Numbered from the stretch's first letter, positions 33,791-40,645 are shown. The stretch: DNA of 47,285 nucleotides from Candidatus Saccharibacteria bacterium UBA3304 (GCA_002361425.1 DESW01000028.1:1-47285); one strand, 5' to 3'. The notes: generated from the sequence alone by a model not told the origin. Numbers and translations are program-made.

Positions 33791-34810
33791 ATGAACGATT
33801 CCAAAACTATCGTTACCAAAGAAACGAATCAGACTCAGGGAGCATCATATCCAGAGAGTCTTGATGAACTTAATATCGGATCACGTACTTGTGCTTATCT
33901 GAAGAAGCACTATGACTCTATTGATGAAGTGATCAAAGTCGGCAGAAAAATGGCTTTTGATCAGGAAATCGGTTCACTTAACGAGAAAACGTTATGGAAG
34001 ACTGATTTAGTTTCCGCGCTCAAGGAGGCTGGTCTTATACGACCCGCATCTGACTTTAGAATGTCATTTAATGTGTATACTTTATATTCTGAAATCTACA
34101 GACCATATGGAAACTGTTTTGTCACTAGTGTCGAACATCTCTCTAATGAGCAATATGATAATTTCAAAGGGGTAACCGATAAAGAAGTTGAAGATATCAA
34201 AGCAACTATTGCGAAACTTGTCTCAAAAAAGAGGAGTTACGCAATTATCGTATGTCACTTTGGTTTAGACGACGGCGTCATGAAAACTCAGAGAGATGCT
34301 GCGCGTAACTTTCGTCATCTATCGACTAATTATTTTTGTCAACTGGAAAACCACGTTATTTCACGTTTGCGTTCCGGAATTAAGATGGGGGATATTCAGC
34401 TTCCGGTTATTGCTGAGGGCCTCAGGAATAATCTTTACGATACTATCTATAGTACGGCAATGGAGCTCGAGATGCTTCATGAAGATCCAATTTTTCGGAG
34501 AGAGCGTGAACTTATTGAGAAGCTGAAGTATCTCGAAAAAATGCCATTAAAATACTCTGACCCGATAAAAAGGTATTTTAAATACGGATGGCTTGATATG
34601 ACTCCAGTTGATGATATCGGACTCAGTGTTCGCACAGCATATTGCCTGAAGCGTATCGGCATTAATACAGTTTCAGACATTCTCAGGTTCGACAACAGAA
34701 AATGGCTTGTGGCTAAAAATCTCAATTTTCGAGCTCTAAAGGAAATTGTTTCTGCGGTTCAAAAACTCGGGTACGAGAAATTCGAGATTGAATGCATTGC
34801 TAACAACTAA
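33791..34810 (+). CDS. Chimera of two RNA-polymerase alphaCTD-like modules around a sigma region 4-like module
   Basis: A 339-residue soluble protein. Residues 272-328 closely resemble the RNA polymerase alpha C-terminal domain (VDDIGLSVRTAYCLKRIG, INTVSDIL, then the NFRALKEIVSAVQKLG helix-hairpin-helix). Residues 22-80 are a weaker copy (LDELNIGSRTCAYLKKH). Between them, 145-195 matches sigma70 region 4 (YAIIVCHFGLDDGVMKTQRD, then the helix QLENHVISRLR). The middle (200-260) is helical and unassigned. There is no sigma region 2. It could bind promoter DNA and polymerase as a regulator. The start at 33791 follows GGAGG; an upstream in-frame ATG (33764) lacks an SD. Confidence 0.8.
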   Translation: MNDSKTIVTKETNQTQGASYPESLDELNIGSRTCAYLKKHYDSIDEVIKVGRKMAFDQEIGSLNEKTLWKTDLVSALKEAGLIRPASDFRMSFNVYTLYSEIYRPYGNCFVTSVEHLSNEQYDNFKGVTDKEVEDIKATIAKLVSKKRSYAIIVCHFGLDDGVMKTQRDAARNFRHLSTNYFCQLENHVISRLRSGIKMGDIQLPVIAEGLRNNLYDTIYSTAMELEMLHEDPIFRRERELIEKLKYLEKMPLKYSDPIKRYFKYGWLDMTPVDDIGLSVRTAYCLKRIGINTVSDILRFDNRKWLVAKNLNFRALKEIVSAVQKLGYEKFEIECIANN

Positions 34811-34835
34811 TACTTCTTTCATCTAAATAAGAAAA

Positions 34836-34863
34836 CCCCGGCCTTCAAGCCGGGGAATTTTTT
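34836..34863. terminator. CCCCGGC/GCCGGGG intrinsic terminator
   Basis: A 7-bp GC stem with a 6-nt loop, followed by AATTTTTT; on the minus strand it is followed by GGTTTTC. It lies between two convergent genes and overlaps the permease stop, so it probably serves both. Confidence 0.85.
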
Positions 34864-35722
34864 ATTCGCCAATTTTTTCGTGAACTGGGTTGTCGTAGTA
34901 TTGCTTCATTAATTTATCGTCCCAGTGTTCGTCGAGCACGTTTTCGATCGCGTTGCCGGCTGGCTGATTCTCGCTGCGTGTGCCGTAGCGGAAGAGTGCC
35001 GTGTAGGAAACGACGTGGCTAAGAATCACGAAAATCATAAACGAAGGCATGATGACGTTGCCGATGCGCTTTGGCAGAAGCTCGATAATTTTTGAAAGTC
35101 CAGGGTAAACGAACTTCACAAAAATCAAACCGCCCGCGCCCCAGAAGAGCATGTATGGAATCGTGGTACGACCTGCGATGTTGAGGAATTTGTCGGAATA
35201 ATCCCATGCGTTTGCTTTGAAGATATACTCGCCGATGAGGCTGGATGCAGTCTCGACGATGCCGCCGATAAGACAGGAATAAATATAAGTTAACCACCAT
35301 TTGCGTTTGAGATTGCGGCAGAGTAGAACGGTGAAGGCGAGGAAGCCGAAGCCGTAAACTGGGTTGAATGGGCCGTAAATAATACCTTGGCGAGATAGCC
35401 ACTGGCCAGAGCGACAGAAGGTAAGAATCTCTTCGTAATAAGTACCTATCATACAGCCGATGACGTAAACGAGGAAGACCTTGTAGAAACAAAAACCTTC
35501 GGCGAATTTCTCTTCTTTCTTTTGCTTTTTATGCGTTGCGACCGCGTAGGCTACTAACGCTGCGACACCGATATAAAAAATCCAACGGACATTATAAACG
35601 CCGAGGAAGTGGTGCGCAATAAAATACACCGTAAAATAAATTGCTAACCCAGCTTGGATTAAAATGTCCTTAATGTTTGCTTTTGCTGGCTGCTTTTTGG
35701 TTGTCTTTTTCTTAGTCTTCAT
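34862..35722 (-). CDS. Putative ABC-transporter permease, CmpB type (PF06541-like)
   Basis: A 286-residue protein with about six membrane helices and a Lys-rich N-terminus. The region FLVYVIGCMIGTYYEEI, then RQGIIYGPFNPVYGFG, and IGGIVETASSLIGEYIF followed by AWDYSDKFLNIAGR, matches the family annotated putative ABC-transporter type IV. No partner ATPase is adjacent, and the transport role of the family is not firmly shown. A TGCTATATT box lies 10 nt upstream of the start on the minus strand. Confidence 0.85.
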   Translation of the reverse strand: MKTKKKTTKKQPAKANIKDILIQAGLAIYFTVYFIAHHFLGVYNVRWIFYIGVAALVAYAVATHKKQKKEEKFAEGFCFYKVFLVYVIGCMIGTYYEEILTFCRSGQWLSRQGIIYGPFNPVYGFGFLAFTVLLCRNLKRKWWLTYIYSCLIGGIVETASSLIGEYIFKANAWDYSDKFLNIAGRTTIPYMLFWGAGGLIFVKFVYPGLSKIIELLPKRIGNVIMPSFMIFVILSHVVSYTALFRYGTRSENQPAGNAIENVLDEHWDDKLMKQYYDNPVHEKIGE

Positions 35723-35750
35723 GCTTATGATTAATATAGCATATTAGACT

Positions 35751-36221
35751 CTAAAGTTCTTGCGACAGATTAATTGATCGTGGCTTAAACCCGACGGTAT
35801 TATAAAAATTCACTGCCGTTTCGTTTGCGGCAAGGACGCTGACGTTCAAGCGTTTAACGCCAACGCTGCGACAATGTGTGCGAAAATCTTCAACGAGCAT
35901 TCTGCCAATACCGGATTTGCGTTGCGTTTCGTCGACATAAATGTTCTGAAGATTTGCCTGAATGATACTCCTCGCGTCACCGGCTTTCGGTGTAATAACG
36001 CTGCCGATTAAGAAGCCTGCCGGCTCGCCGTCAACCTCTGCAATTGTTACGTATCTTTCATTAATCGCGGCGAGATATTTTGCTTTCGCTTCATCAGAAA
36101 AAGCCCAGTCTTTATCGAGGCTAGAATCAAAATTTACGCGTTCGTAATTCAATAATTCGGAGCCAAATTTCTGAATCGTTTCGATATCAGATGGTTCCGC
36201 TCTGCGTATGGAAATATTCAT
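35751..36221 (-). CDS. GNAT-family N-acetyltransferase
   Basis: A 156-residue protein starting MNISIRRAEPSDIETIQKFG. Motif A is IYVDETQRKSGIGRMLVEDF, with the acetyl-CoA-binding RKSGIGR. Motif B is LNVSVLAANETAVNFYNTVGFKP. Acceptor unknown; family members acetylate amines of small molecules or protein N-termini. Gene stands alone on the minus strand, 28 nt upstream of the permease gene. Confidence 0.92.
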   Translation of the reverse strand: MNISIRRAEPSDIETIQKFGSELLNYERVNFDSSLDKDWAFSDEAKAKYLAAINERYVTIAEVDGEPAGFLIGSVITPKAGDARSIIQANLQNIYVDETQRKSGIGRMLVEDFRTHCRSVGVKRLNVSVLAANETAVNFYNTVGFKPRSINLSQEL

Positions 36222-36247
36222 CTAGTATGAGCACCTTATAACTTTGA

Positions 36248-37222
36248 TCAGTTTGTCTTTGGACAGTATTGCTTCGTTTTGCCGAAGAAATCTATTTTGA
36301 CACAGCGCAAAACGTTATTCTTGGCTTTGTTGAACTCGCCGACTAGGAAAATGTCATTTCCGATATCGTAAACTAGCGCGGAATCGTCGCTCTCTTCTGT
36401 AGCTCTATCCTTAAGGCTGTCGTAGTTTTCTATCTTGCAATTCGGCTGGCCAAAAATACCTATGAGGTCATCGAGGGTGTTCGAACGGATAGAAATCTCT
36501 TTGCCATTAATCTTCAAACTGCCACTATATGTCACGGTCTCTACTGTATCGATGGTTAGATCGTTTAGCGTTGAATTCTTGGCTGCGTATGTAGAAAATG
36601 CCATGATGCTATTAGATTCATCTCCGAAATAGACTGAGACGTAGTCGTAGACTATTCCAGAAAGATTCTCTAATTTCGTACTCAGCACTCGGTCGACATT
36701 TTTATTCGTGATAGTCTTTTTCTCCGCGCTTGAATCGGTATAGCGATAGACCGGAATATCGTTTTCTAGAGCGCTTCTGATAGTCTTTCCGAACGTAGGA
36801 TAAACATCAAACGATTTGCCGTCAACAGTGAGAGCGACCTTGCGCTTATTTTCTTTCTCCTCGATTGCGGCTTGTTCCTGTTTGGTCTCCTCAATTTGTT
36901 GTTCGACCTTATTCTTGCTGTTTAGTAAAACAACCGCTAAAACGATGAGCACTACAACTGCGGAGATTATTGAAATAATAGCGCGTACTTTACGGGCGGT
37001 GTTTATCACATTAGTAGCAGTATCGACGAAGTTCGTCATTTTTTCGCCGCCTAAATTCTCCGCAAAAGACTGCGTGCGTGTCTCTCCTTGAACCGGCTGC
37101 ATTGGCCAAGCTTCTTGAGCCGGCTGCACCGGTTGCGTTGGTTGCGCAGGCTGGGGCTGTGTATTAGGTTCCGGCGTTGGTGCTGGTGGATAGTTGCGGT
37201 CGAATTCGTTGTCGTTTGGCAT
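36248..37222 (-). CDS. Single-pass membrane protein with Pro/Gln-rich cytoplasmic N-terminus
   Basis: A 324-residue protein. Residues 1-50 are Pro/Gln/Thr-rich. One membrane helix lies at about 82-103, followed by a coiled-coil run (QQIEETKQEQAAIEEKENKR) and an external alpha/beta domain to the C-terminus with paired Cys near residue 280 and at the end. No recognised domain. The N-proline/TM/ectodomain design recalls the 21454-22047 protein. GGAG lies 9 nt before the ATG. It is divergent from the RibD-like gene. Confidence 0.75.
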   Translation of the reverse strand: MPNDNEFDRNYPPAPTPEPNTQPQPAQPTQPVQPAQEAWPMQPVQGETRTQSFAENLGGEKMTNFVDTATNVINTARKVRAIISIISAVVVLIVLAVVLLNSKNKVEQQIEETKQEQAAIEEKENKRKVALTVDGKSFDVYPTFGKTIRSALENDIPVYRYTDSSAEKKTITNKNVDRVLSTKLENLSGIVYDYVSVYFGDESNSIMAFSTYAAKNSTLNDLTIDTVETVTYSGSLKINGKEISIRSNTLDDLIGIFGQPNCKIENYDSLKDRATEESDDSALVYDIGNDIFLVGEFNKAKNNVLRCVKIDFFGKTKQYCPKTN

Positions 37223-37266
37223 TTATTTTTTCTCCAATTTGCTACTTTAAGTTTAGCATAAGCTGT

Positions 37267-37272
37267 TATGAT
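37267..37272 (+). promoter_or_regulatory. -10 box, leaderless-type
   Basis: TGTTATGAT at 37264-37272; TATGAT ends 6 nt before the ATG at 37279. Confidence 0.5.
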
Positions 37273-37278
37273 GTTAGT

Positions 37279-37656
37279 ATGAATAGCCCAATCACAACCT
37301 TGTTTATGCTCGAATCTTTGGACGGCAAAATTAATAGCGGCAACAGTGATAGCCTCGACGTCGATCGTGACTGGAAACAAATTGATGGGTTGCGCGAAGG
37401 CTTGCAGCAGTATTACGATTTAGAATCTGAGACGGATTTGTTCTCGTTTAATACTGGCCGCGTAATGGCAAAGATTGGCGTTAATGAGAGAACCGAAAAG
37501 CCTGAAAAAATGGAGGCGGTTACTTTCGTGATCGGCGACTCCGTACAAGTGACGGAAATCTTCAAGAATGTGAACTCGGCTGCGGTCCTGCACGCAACAG
37601 ATACTAGGACCCGTTCGCTCTGGCCTGGAGTTGTTGCGGAAGGAATCGCCCCATAA
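37279..37656 (+). pseudogene. Truncated RibD-C / dihydrofolate-reductase-like protein
   Basis: The N-terminal 70 residues fit the RibD reductase domain (TTLFMLESLDGKINSG near the start, then LQQYYDLESETDLFSFNTGR). Family members run to about 200-230 residues; here the frame ends at 125 with a tail that no longer looks like the NADPH-binding half. A 3' deletion or frameshift followed by replacement with the orphan unit downstream is likely. It may still be translated, so pseudogene status is inferred. The start at 37279 follows the -10 spacing. Confidence 0.6.
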
Positions 37657-37667
37657 GTCTAGTGGTA

Positions 37668-37696
37668 TTGACAAAATATGTACCTAGTGGTATAAT
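37668..37696 (+). promoter_or_regulatory. Consensus sigma70 promoter of orphan unit
   Basis: TTGACA, exactly 17 nt, TATAAT (37691-37696). Matches the 33594 promoter closely, including AAA after the -35 and GTGG before the -10. Confidence 0.9.
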
Positions 37697-37702
37697 AAGC
37701 AA

Positions 37703-37863
37703 GTCGAATCATTACGATTCAGTACTTTTATAAAGAAAGGTGTGTAAAATCATGTCCGTTCGAGGCTGGGCCTCGTCAATTCTTTTCATTCTGTAGCTAA
37801 GGGCACCCTTATCTGCAGCTAATATATAGTTCGATATGTTTGTCAAAGAAAAGGAGTTTTAAT
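37703..37863 (+). promoter_or_regulatory. 5' leader with hairpins and leader peptide
   Basis: It contains a GAATC/GATTC hairpin just after the start, AAAGGTG preceding a 14-codon ORF (ATG 37752, TAG 37794-37796), and a CGAGGC/GCCTCG hairpin inside that ORF. An AGCT-AAGGG/CCCTT-AGCT fold lies after it, then AAAAGGAG at 37849-37856 before the main ATG. Confidence 0.55.
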
Positions 37864-38508
37864 ATGGATATGAATGAACTCAATTTAGCAGAACACTTTC
37901 TCGCGGATAGTAACTACATGCTTCGTTGCGATTTATTAGAAGCGAGGGGCATAAAAACCCCCGAAGATTCGCTCGACATGTATCCCGAATGCGCGCTAAT
38001 CTCGAGCAAAGCGCAGTGTCTGAACAGACTCTTCCATATCCCCCAGGTACTATGGTCTATCGGGGGAGATGATGGCAAAAAAATCACGCTCTGTACTGAG
38101 CGAGAGGGGGACGATATATATGACCTCATCTCCGCTGTCGGATGCGAAAATCCTGAAGATAATGCGACGTTAATGTATTTGGCGACGCACTCCATTACTG
38201 ACATCTTCTATGGAAAAAATCCGGACTTCGTTCCGTATAGTGTTCGCATCGTCGAAGGCGGCAACGGCATTATTGAGATGAACTTCACGGTCGCCGAGGA
38301 GCTGAAGGCGTCCGGCGTCAAAGGAAAAATCCTTCTGAATCGCGTGGATGACGCCAAGATCATCGTAAATGACGCTTCTTGGCCTCCTGCCTGGAGGCAT
38401 GTCGTCGGGTATACGGCTAGTGCCAAGCAAGAGCCATATGTCGAGGCAAGCTATTGCTTCGAAAGAACAAAATGCAAGATGACTTTCGAAGTAGAAAGCT
38501 TCGTATAG
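37864..38508 (+). CDS. Orphan protein, unknown function
   Basis: A 214-residue acidic, soluble protein beginning MDMNELNLAEHF. No recognised domain; Cys residues are scattered and a Trp/Pro-rich patch (NDASWPPAWRHVVGY) lies near residue 178. The start is chosen for the AAAAGGAG with 7-nt spacing; a TTG eight codons earlier has none. One gene in a promoter-leader-gene-terminator unit like those at 33.6, 38.9, 41.5 and 42.8 kb. Confidence 0.75.
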   Translation: MDMNELNLAEHFLADSNYMLRCDLLEARGIKTPEDSLDMYPECALISSKAQCLNRLFHIPQVLWSIGGDDGKKITLCTEREGDDIYDLISAVGCENPEDNATLMYLATHSITDIFYGKNPDFVPYSVRIVEGGNGIIEMNFTVAEELKASGVKGKILLNRVDDAKIIVNDASWPPAWRHVVGYTASAKQEPYVEASYCFERTKCKMTFEVESFV

Positions 38509-38538
38509 CCTCGCAGTTAGCACACCGCATAATCTAAT

Positions 38539-38563
38539 CCCCGGTATCCAGCCGGGGATTTTT
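38539..38563 (+). terminator. CCCCGG/CCGGGG intrinsic terminator
   Basis: A 6-bp GC stem with 7-nt loop followed by ATTTTT, 30 nt past the orphan stop. Confidence 0.85.
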
Positions 38564-38567
38564 CTGC

Positions 38568-38757
38568 TTAGACGCGGGTGAGGGGCGAGATGATCTTTGG
38601 GTTCATGATTAGGAAACGAAAATAAGTCTTCAGGTTTTCAAGCCCGAATTCTTCACGTTCGCACCAATCGCTCGAACCAAAACCCGCATCAACGCGAGAG
38701 GCCCAGAGTCCGCCATAGGGCTTGACCGGGAAGCCATAAAAGGGCGGACTTGATTGG
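38568..38757 (-). pseudogene. 3' fragment of a protein gene of unrecognised family
   Basis: On the minus strand an open frame of about 60 codons ends in TAA at 38568-38570. It reads like real protein (FPVKPYGGLWASRVDAG, then GSSDWCEREEFGLENL, ending ISPLTRV). A stop lies just upstream near 38760, and there is no usable start before the last 12 codons. A GGLWxS...DWC pattern occurs in widespread small hypothetical proteins as I recall them. It is best read as debris of a gene cut off by later insertions. Confidence 0.6.
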
Positions 38758-38781
38758 ATGGAGTACTAACGGAAAACTGCT

Positions 38782-38831
38782 ACTAAAAAATCGGCCAAAA
38801 AGCCGCTCCATATTCCTCTTGGTGGGGGCGA
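38782..38831 (-). repeat. Direct-repeat copy A: tRNA 3'-end remnant plus terminator
   Basis: On the minus strand it reads CGCCCCCACCA, about 15 nt, a CGGC/GCCG-type hairpin and TTTTTTAGT. It resembles the end of the tRNA-CAT gene plus its terminator at 39828-39874 (copy B), in the same orientation. No cloverleaf precedes it, so only a tRNA tail is present. Confidence 0.5.
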
Positions 38832-38867
38832 ATTGTTCAGGCTTTAACACCATACAAAGAAGTAAAT

Positions 38868-38896
38868 TTGACTTTTTTATGTATATGTGCTATAAT
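38868..38896 (+). promoter_or_regulatory. Sigma70 promoter of orphan unit
   Basis: TTGACT, 17-nt spacer ending TGTGC, TATAAT (38891-38896). An extended -10 is present. Confidence 0.85.
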
Positions 38897-38902
38897 AAAG
38901 TT

Positions 38903-39091
38903 GTAAAGTCGAATAGCATAAAGACTTTATAGAACATTATCAAATTGTCTTCGAAGTAGAAAAACTCTTTTTGCCTGTTTTGAGTTGGCTCAGAGTGAGG
39001 GGGTTCTGAGCCGGCTCAAAAACGAGCAGGACTTTCGGACCAAGAATGGCCCAATTTACCGGCCCGGATCAGGGCAGAAAGAGAGAATATT
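38903..39091 (+). promoter_or_regulatory. 5' leader with a 17-bp hairpin and leader-peptide ORF
   Basis: A 17-bp stem (38978-38994 with 39005-39021, two G-U pairs, 10-nt loop) is flanked by T and A runs. A 23-codon ORF (ATG 39046, TGA 39115-39117) overlaps the main start in another frame. AAAGAGAG precedes the main ATG. Confidence 0.6.
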
Positions 39092-39694
39092 ATGGCAACT
39101 CAGAAAATTTTTATTGAGAACACGAATGGAACAAGGATGGCAGTAGGCAACTCAATGAGTACAACTTATACTTACAGCCCGGAAACCAAGACCTTAAAGG
39201 TCTTTTGGAAGCGAGATGAGCCCGTTGTATTACAGAATGTTACTGAAGGCGAACCCATTTGGGTGAACTGCTGGGGTGGCGTTCCTGAAGTAAAGCGTAT
39301 TAAGCTTCCGCGCAGAAAGGCAGATTGCCTGGCCTGGTTGATGGACTTTTCTAAGGAGACTCGTACGCATTCAAAAGAGGAGCACGAGAATCTGCTTGAA
39401 AGGCAGCGTGAGTCATATGACTGGTGGAATTACCAGGAGTATACTCGTAGCAACGAGGGTTGGTCACTGACTCTTTGTAATCGTTCGGATTGTGGTGGCG
39501 TGCACCATATTGCGTGCTACATTTCAGACGAGGCGGCAGAAAATAAGGACGCCGTAAAGGCTATCCTTAAAGCGTGGTCTGAACTGCGTTGGATGTATTA
39601 TCCGAAAGCCTTCGTCCAGTCAGTCCTTAGAGATAGATTTGGTTTTTCCGAAACTGATCTCGAAGACGTAGACGCGTACCTCGGAGACAAATAA
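39092..39694 (+). CDS. Orphan protein, unknown function
   Basis: A 200-residue soluble protein, rich in Trp, Tyr and Glu (VNCWGGVPEVKR, RESYDWWNYQEYTR, LRWMYYPKAF). The first half looks beta-rich, the second helical. No recognised domain. Its own promoter, structured leader and terminators bracket it, and the whole unit sits between two direct repeats containing a tRNA 3' end, which suggests it arrived as a cassette. Confidence 0.75.
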   Translation: MATQKIFIENTNGTRMAVGNSMSTTYTYSPETKTLKVFWKRDEPVVLQNVTEGEPIWVNCWGGVPEVKRIKLPRRKADCLAWLMDFSKETRTHSKEEHENLLERQRESYDWWNYQEYTRSNEGWSLTLCNRSDCGGVHHIACYISDEAAENKDAVKAILKAWSELRWMYYPKAFVQSVLRDRFGFSETDLEDVDAYLGDK

Positions 39695-39731
39695 GCTATA
39701 CCGTCACTAACTGACATAGCTCAATTATTGC

Positions 39732-39791
39732 TACCCTCGGGCTTCGGTTCGGGGGTACTTTTTTAAGAAAGCCGCAAAAGCGGTGTTTTTT
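39732..39791 (+). terminator. Tandem intrinsic terminators
   Basis: First, TACCC-CGG paired with TCG-GGGTA (39732-39757), then CTTTTTT. Second, GCCGC-AAAA-GCGGT (39771-39784), then TGTTTTTT. Confidence 0.8.
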
Positions 39792-39827
39792 ATACCTGAT
39801 TGTTTTGGATATTAATAGGAATATACC

Positions 39828-39874
39828 ACTAAAAAATCGGCAAAATGCCGAGTATTTTAAAGTTTGGTGGGGGC
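39828..39874 (-). repeat. Direct-repeat copy B: tRNA-CAT 3' end plus terminator
   Basis: It shares ACTAAAAAATCGGC, a GCCG hairpin and TTGGTGGGGGC (plus-strand reading) with copy A at 38782. It contains the intrinsic terminator of the tRNA (CGGC/GCCG then T6 on the minus strand, 39831-39852). Confidence 0.6.
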
Positions 39875-39940
39875 AGCTGGGTTTGAACCAGCGACCAATC
39901 GGTTATGAGCCGACTGCTCTAACCACTGAGCTATGCCCCC
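39865..39940 (-). tRNA. tRNA with CAT anticodon (Ile2-like or elongator Met), CCA encoded
   Basis: The 76-nt cloverleaf has acceptor GGGGGCA/TGCCCCC, D-arm GCTC/GAGC, anticodon loop CTCATAA, and T-arm GCTGG/CCAGC. The variable region TTGGTCGCTGG resembles E. coli tRNA-Ile2 (CAU, lysidine-modified) more than elongator tRNA-Met. A -10 (TAAAAT, 39951-39956 on the minus strand) ends 10 nt upstream. Confidence 0.9.
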
Positions 39941-39960
39941 GTACTTAATCATTTTAACAT

Positions 39961-40099
39961 AAAAGCCTACCTTTGCGTTTGGCGCACCGCGAGAGCTTTG
40001 CGGAGGCTACGGCCGAGCAAAAGCAGCGTCCGCCCGTAACGACGGGACGGACGACTGCTGTGCTCTCGCCGGTGTGCTAAGCGCAAGAAGTAGGCTTTT
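39961..40099. repeat. 139-nt near-palindrome: structured RNA gene or MITE-like element
   Basis: Outer arms AAAAGCCTAC / GTAGGCTTTT (10 bp), then TTGCG/CGCAA, TTGGCGCACC/GGTGTGCTAA (two wobbles) and GCGAGAGC/GCTCTCGC give about 33 bp of nearly continuous stem. Inside lies a second hairpin, GCAG-GTCCG-CCGT with ACGG-CGGAC-CTGC (40023-40058), and a 26-nt GC-rich single-stranded side. It fills the gap between the tRNA promoter and the -10 of the next gene. I cannot match it to SRP, 6S, tmRNA or RNase P RNA. Confidence 0.75.
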
Positions 40100-40103
40100 G
40101 AGT

Positions 40104-40109
40104 TATAAT
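40104..40109 (+). promoter_or_regulatory. -10 box, leaderless-type
   Basis: TATAAT ending 6 nt before the ATG at 40116, directly after the 139-nt palindrome. Confidence 0.65.
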
Positions 40110-40115
40110 AAGCTT

Positions 40116-40535
40116 ATGGATAAATTGAGGACCAGCCTTCGCCGCTTCGGCTACTTCACGAAGAAGGACTTTTTGACTGTCCATAATATTGCCACTGCTG
40201 GCGCTATTATCCTTGGCCTTGTTTTTACCTATAACGCCGTAACGGCCACCACGCGCAACTGGCAGCTCGAGCAAAAGCTCAAAGAACGCACGCTCGAATC
40301 CGCTAAGCTCGAGATCGAAGTCGAAACTCTCACGCTCGAAAAGCAGTATTTTAATACGGACGAGTATCAAGAAATCATGGCGCGCAAAAAACAGAACAAA
40401 ATGTTGCCAGGTGAAACCATGGTAATTCTCCCGGATAATACCGAAAAAGCCAAGAATAAATACTCAGATTTTGATAGCGGAACAGGGAAGAAACGTAGCA
40501 ATTTCGAAGAATGGCTTGACTTTTTGTTCGGTTAA
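40116..40535 (+). CDS. FtsB/DivIC-like septum formation initiator protein
   Basis: A 139-residue bitopic protein: basic cytoplasmic N-terminus (about 1-30), one membrane helix (31-48), then a leucine/glutamate coiled coil (about 52-90, QLEQKLKERTLESAKLEIEV) and a conserved-looking NTDEYQEIMARKK, followed by an acidic tail. This layout is that of the FtsB/DivIC family, which links the FtsQ and FtsL proteins in the divisome. The start is set by the -10 spacing; an earlier in-frame ATG at 40074 lies in the palindrome. Confidence 0.75.
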   Translation: MDKLRTSLRRFGYFTKKDFLTVHNIATAGAIILGLVFTYNAVTATTRNWQLEQKLKERTLESAKLEIEVETLTLEKQYFNTDEYQEIMARKKQNKMLPGETMVILPDNTEKAKNKYSDFDSGTGKKRSNFEEWLDFLFG

Positions 40536-40538
40536 ACA

Positions 40539-40544
40539 TATAAT
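40539..40544 (+). promoter_or_regulatory. -10 box of the initiator tRNA
   Basis: TATAAT ending 11 nt before the tRNA gene. Confidence 0.6.
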
Positions 40545-40555
40545 AATAAAATCGT

Positions 40556-40632
40556 CGCGGGGTAGAGCAGCCTGGTAGCTCGTCTGGCCCATAACCAGAA
40601 GGTCGTTGGTTCAAATCCAACCCCCGCCACCA
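40556..40632 (+). tRNA. Initiator tRNA-fMet (CAT), CCA encoded
   Basis: A 77-nt tRNA. Initiator features are an unpaired C1-C72 at the acceptor end and A11-T24 in the D-stem. The anticodon loop reads CCCATAA, so position 33 is C instead of T, and the anticodon stem is TCTGG/CCAGA with T29-A41 in place of the usual third G-C pair. T-arm GTTGG/CCAAC; CCA encoded. Confidence 0.93.
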
Positions 40633-40645
40633 AGTTTTATATAAT

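Noticed and set aside
38782..38831. A second complete tRNA gene
   Set aside because: Only the acceptor 3' strand and CCA are recognisable; no D, anticodon or T arm can be drawn upstream on the minus strand.
39961..40099. SRP RNA, 6S RNA or RNase P RNA
   Set aside because: The SRP GGAA-tetraloop domain, 6S central bubble layout and RNase P conserved regions are not seen, and the size fits none of them well.
40375..40620. Minus-strand ORF starting MDLNQRPSGYGPDELPG
   Set aside because: It is the well-known false ORF made by the reverse complement of a tRNA gene (initiator tRNA here).
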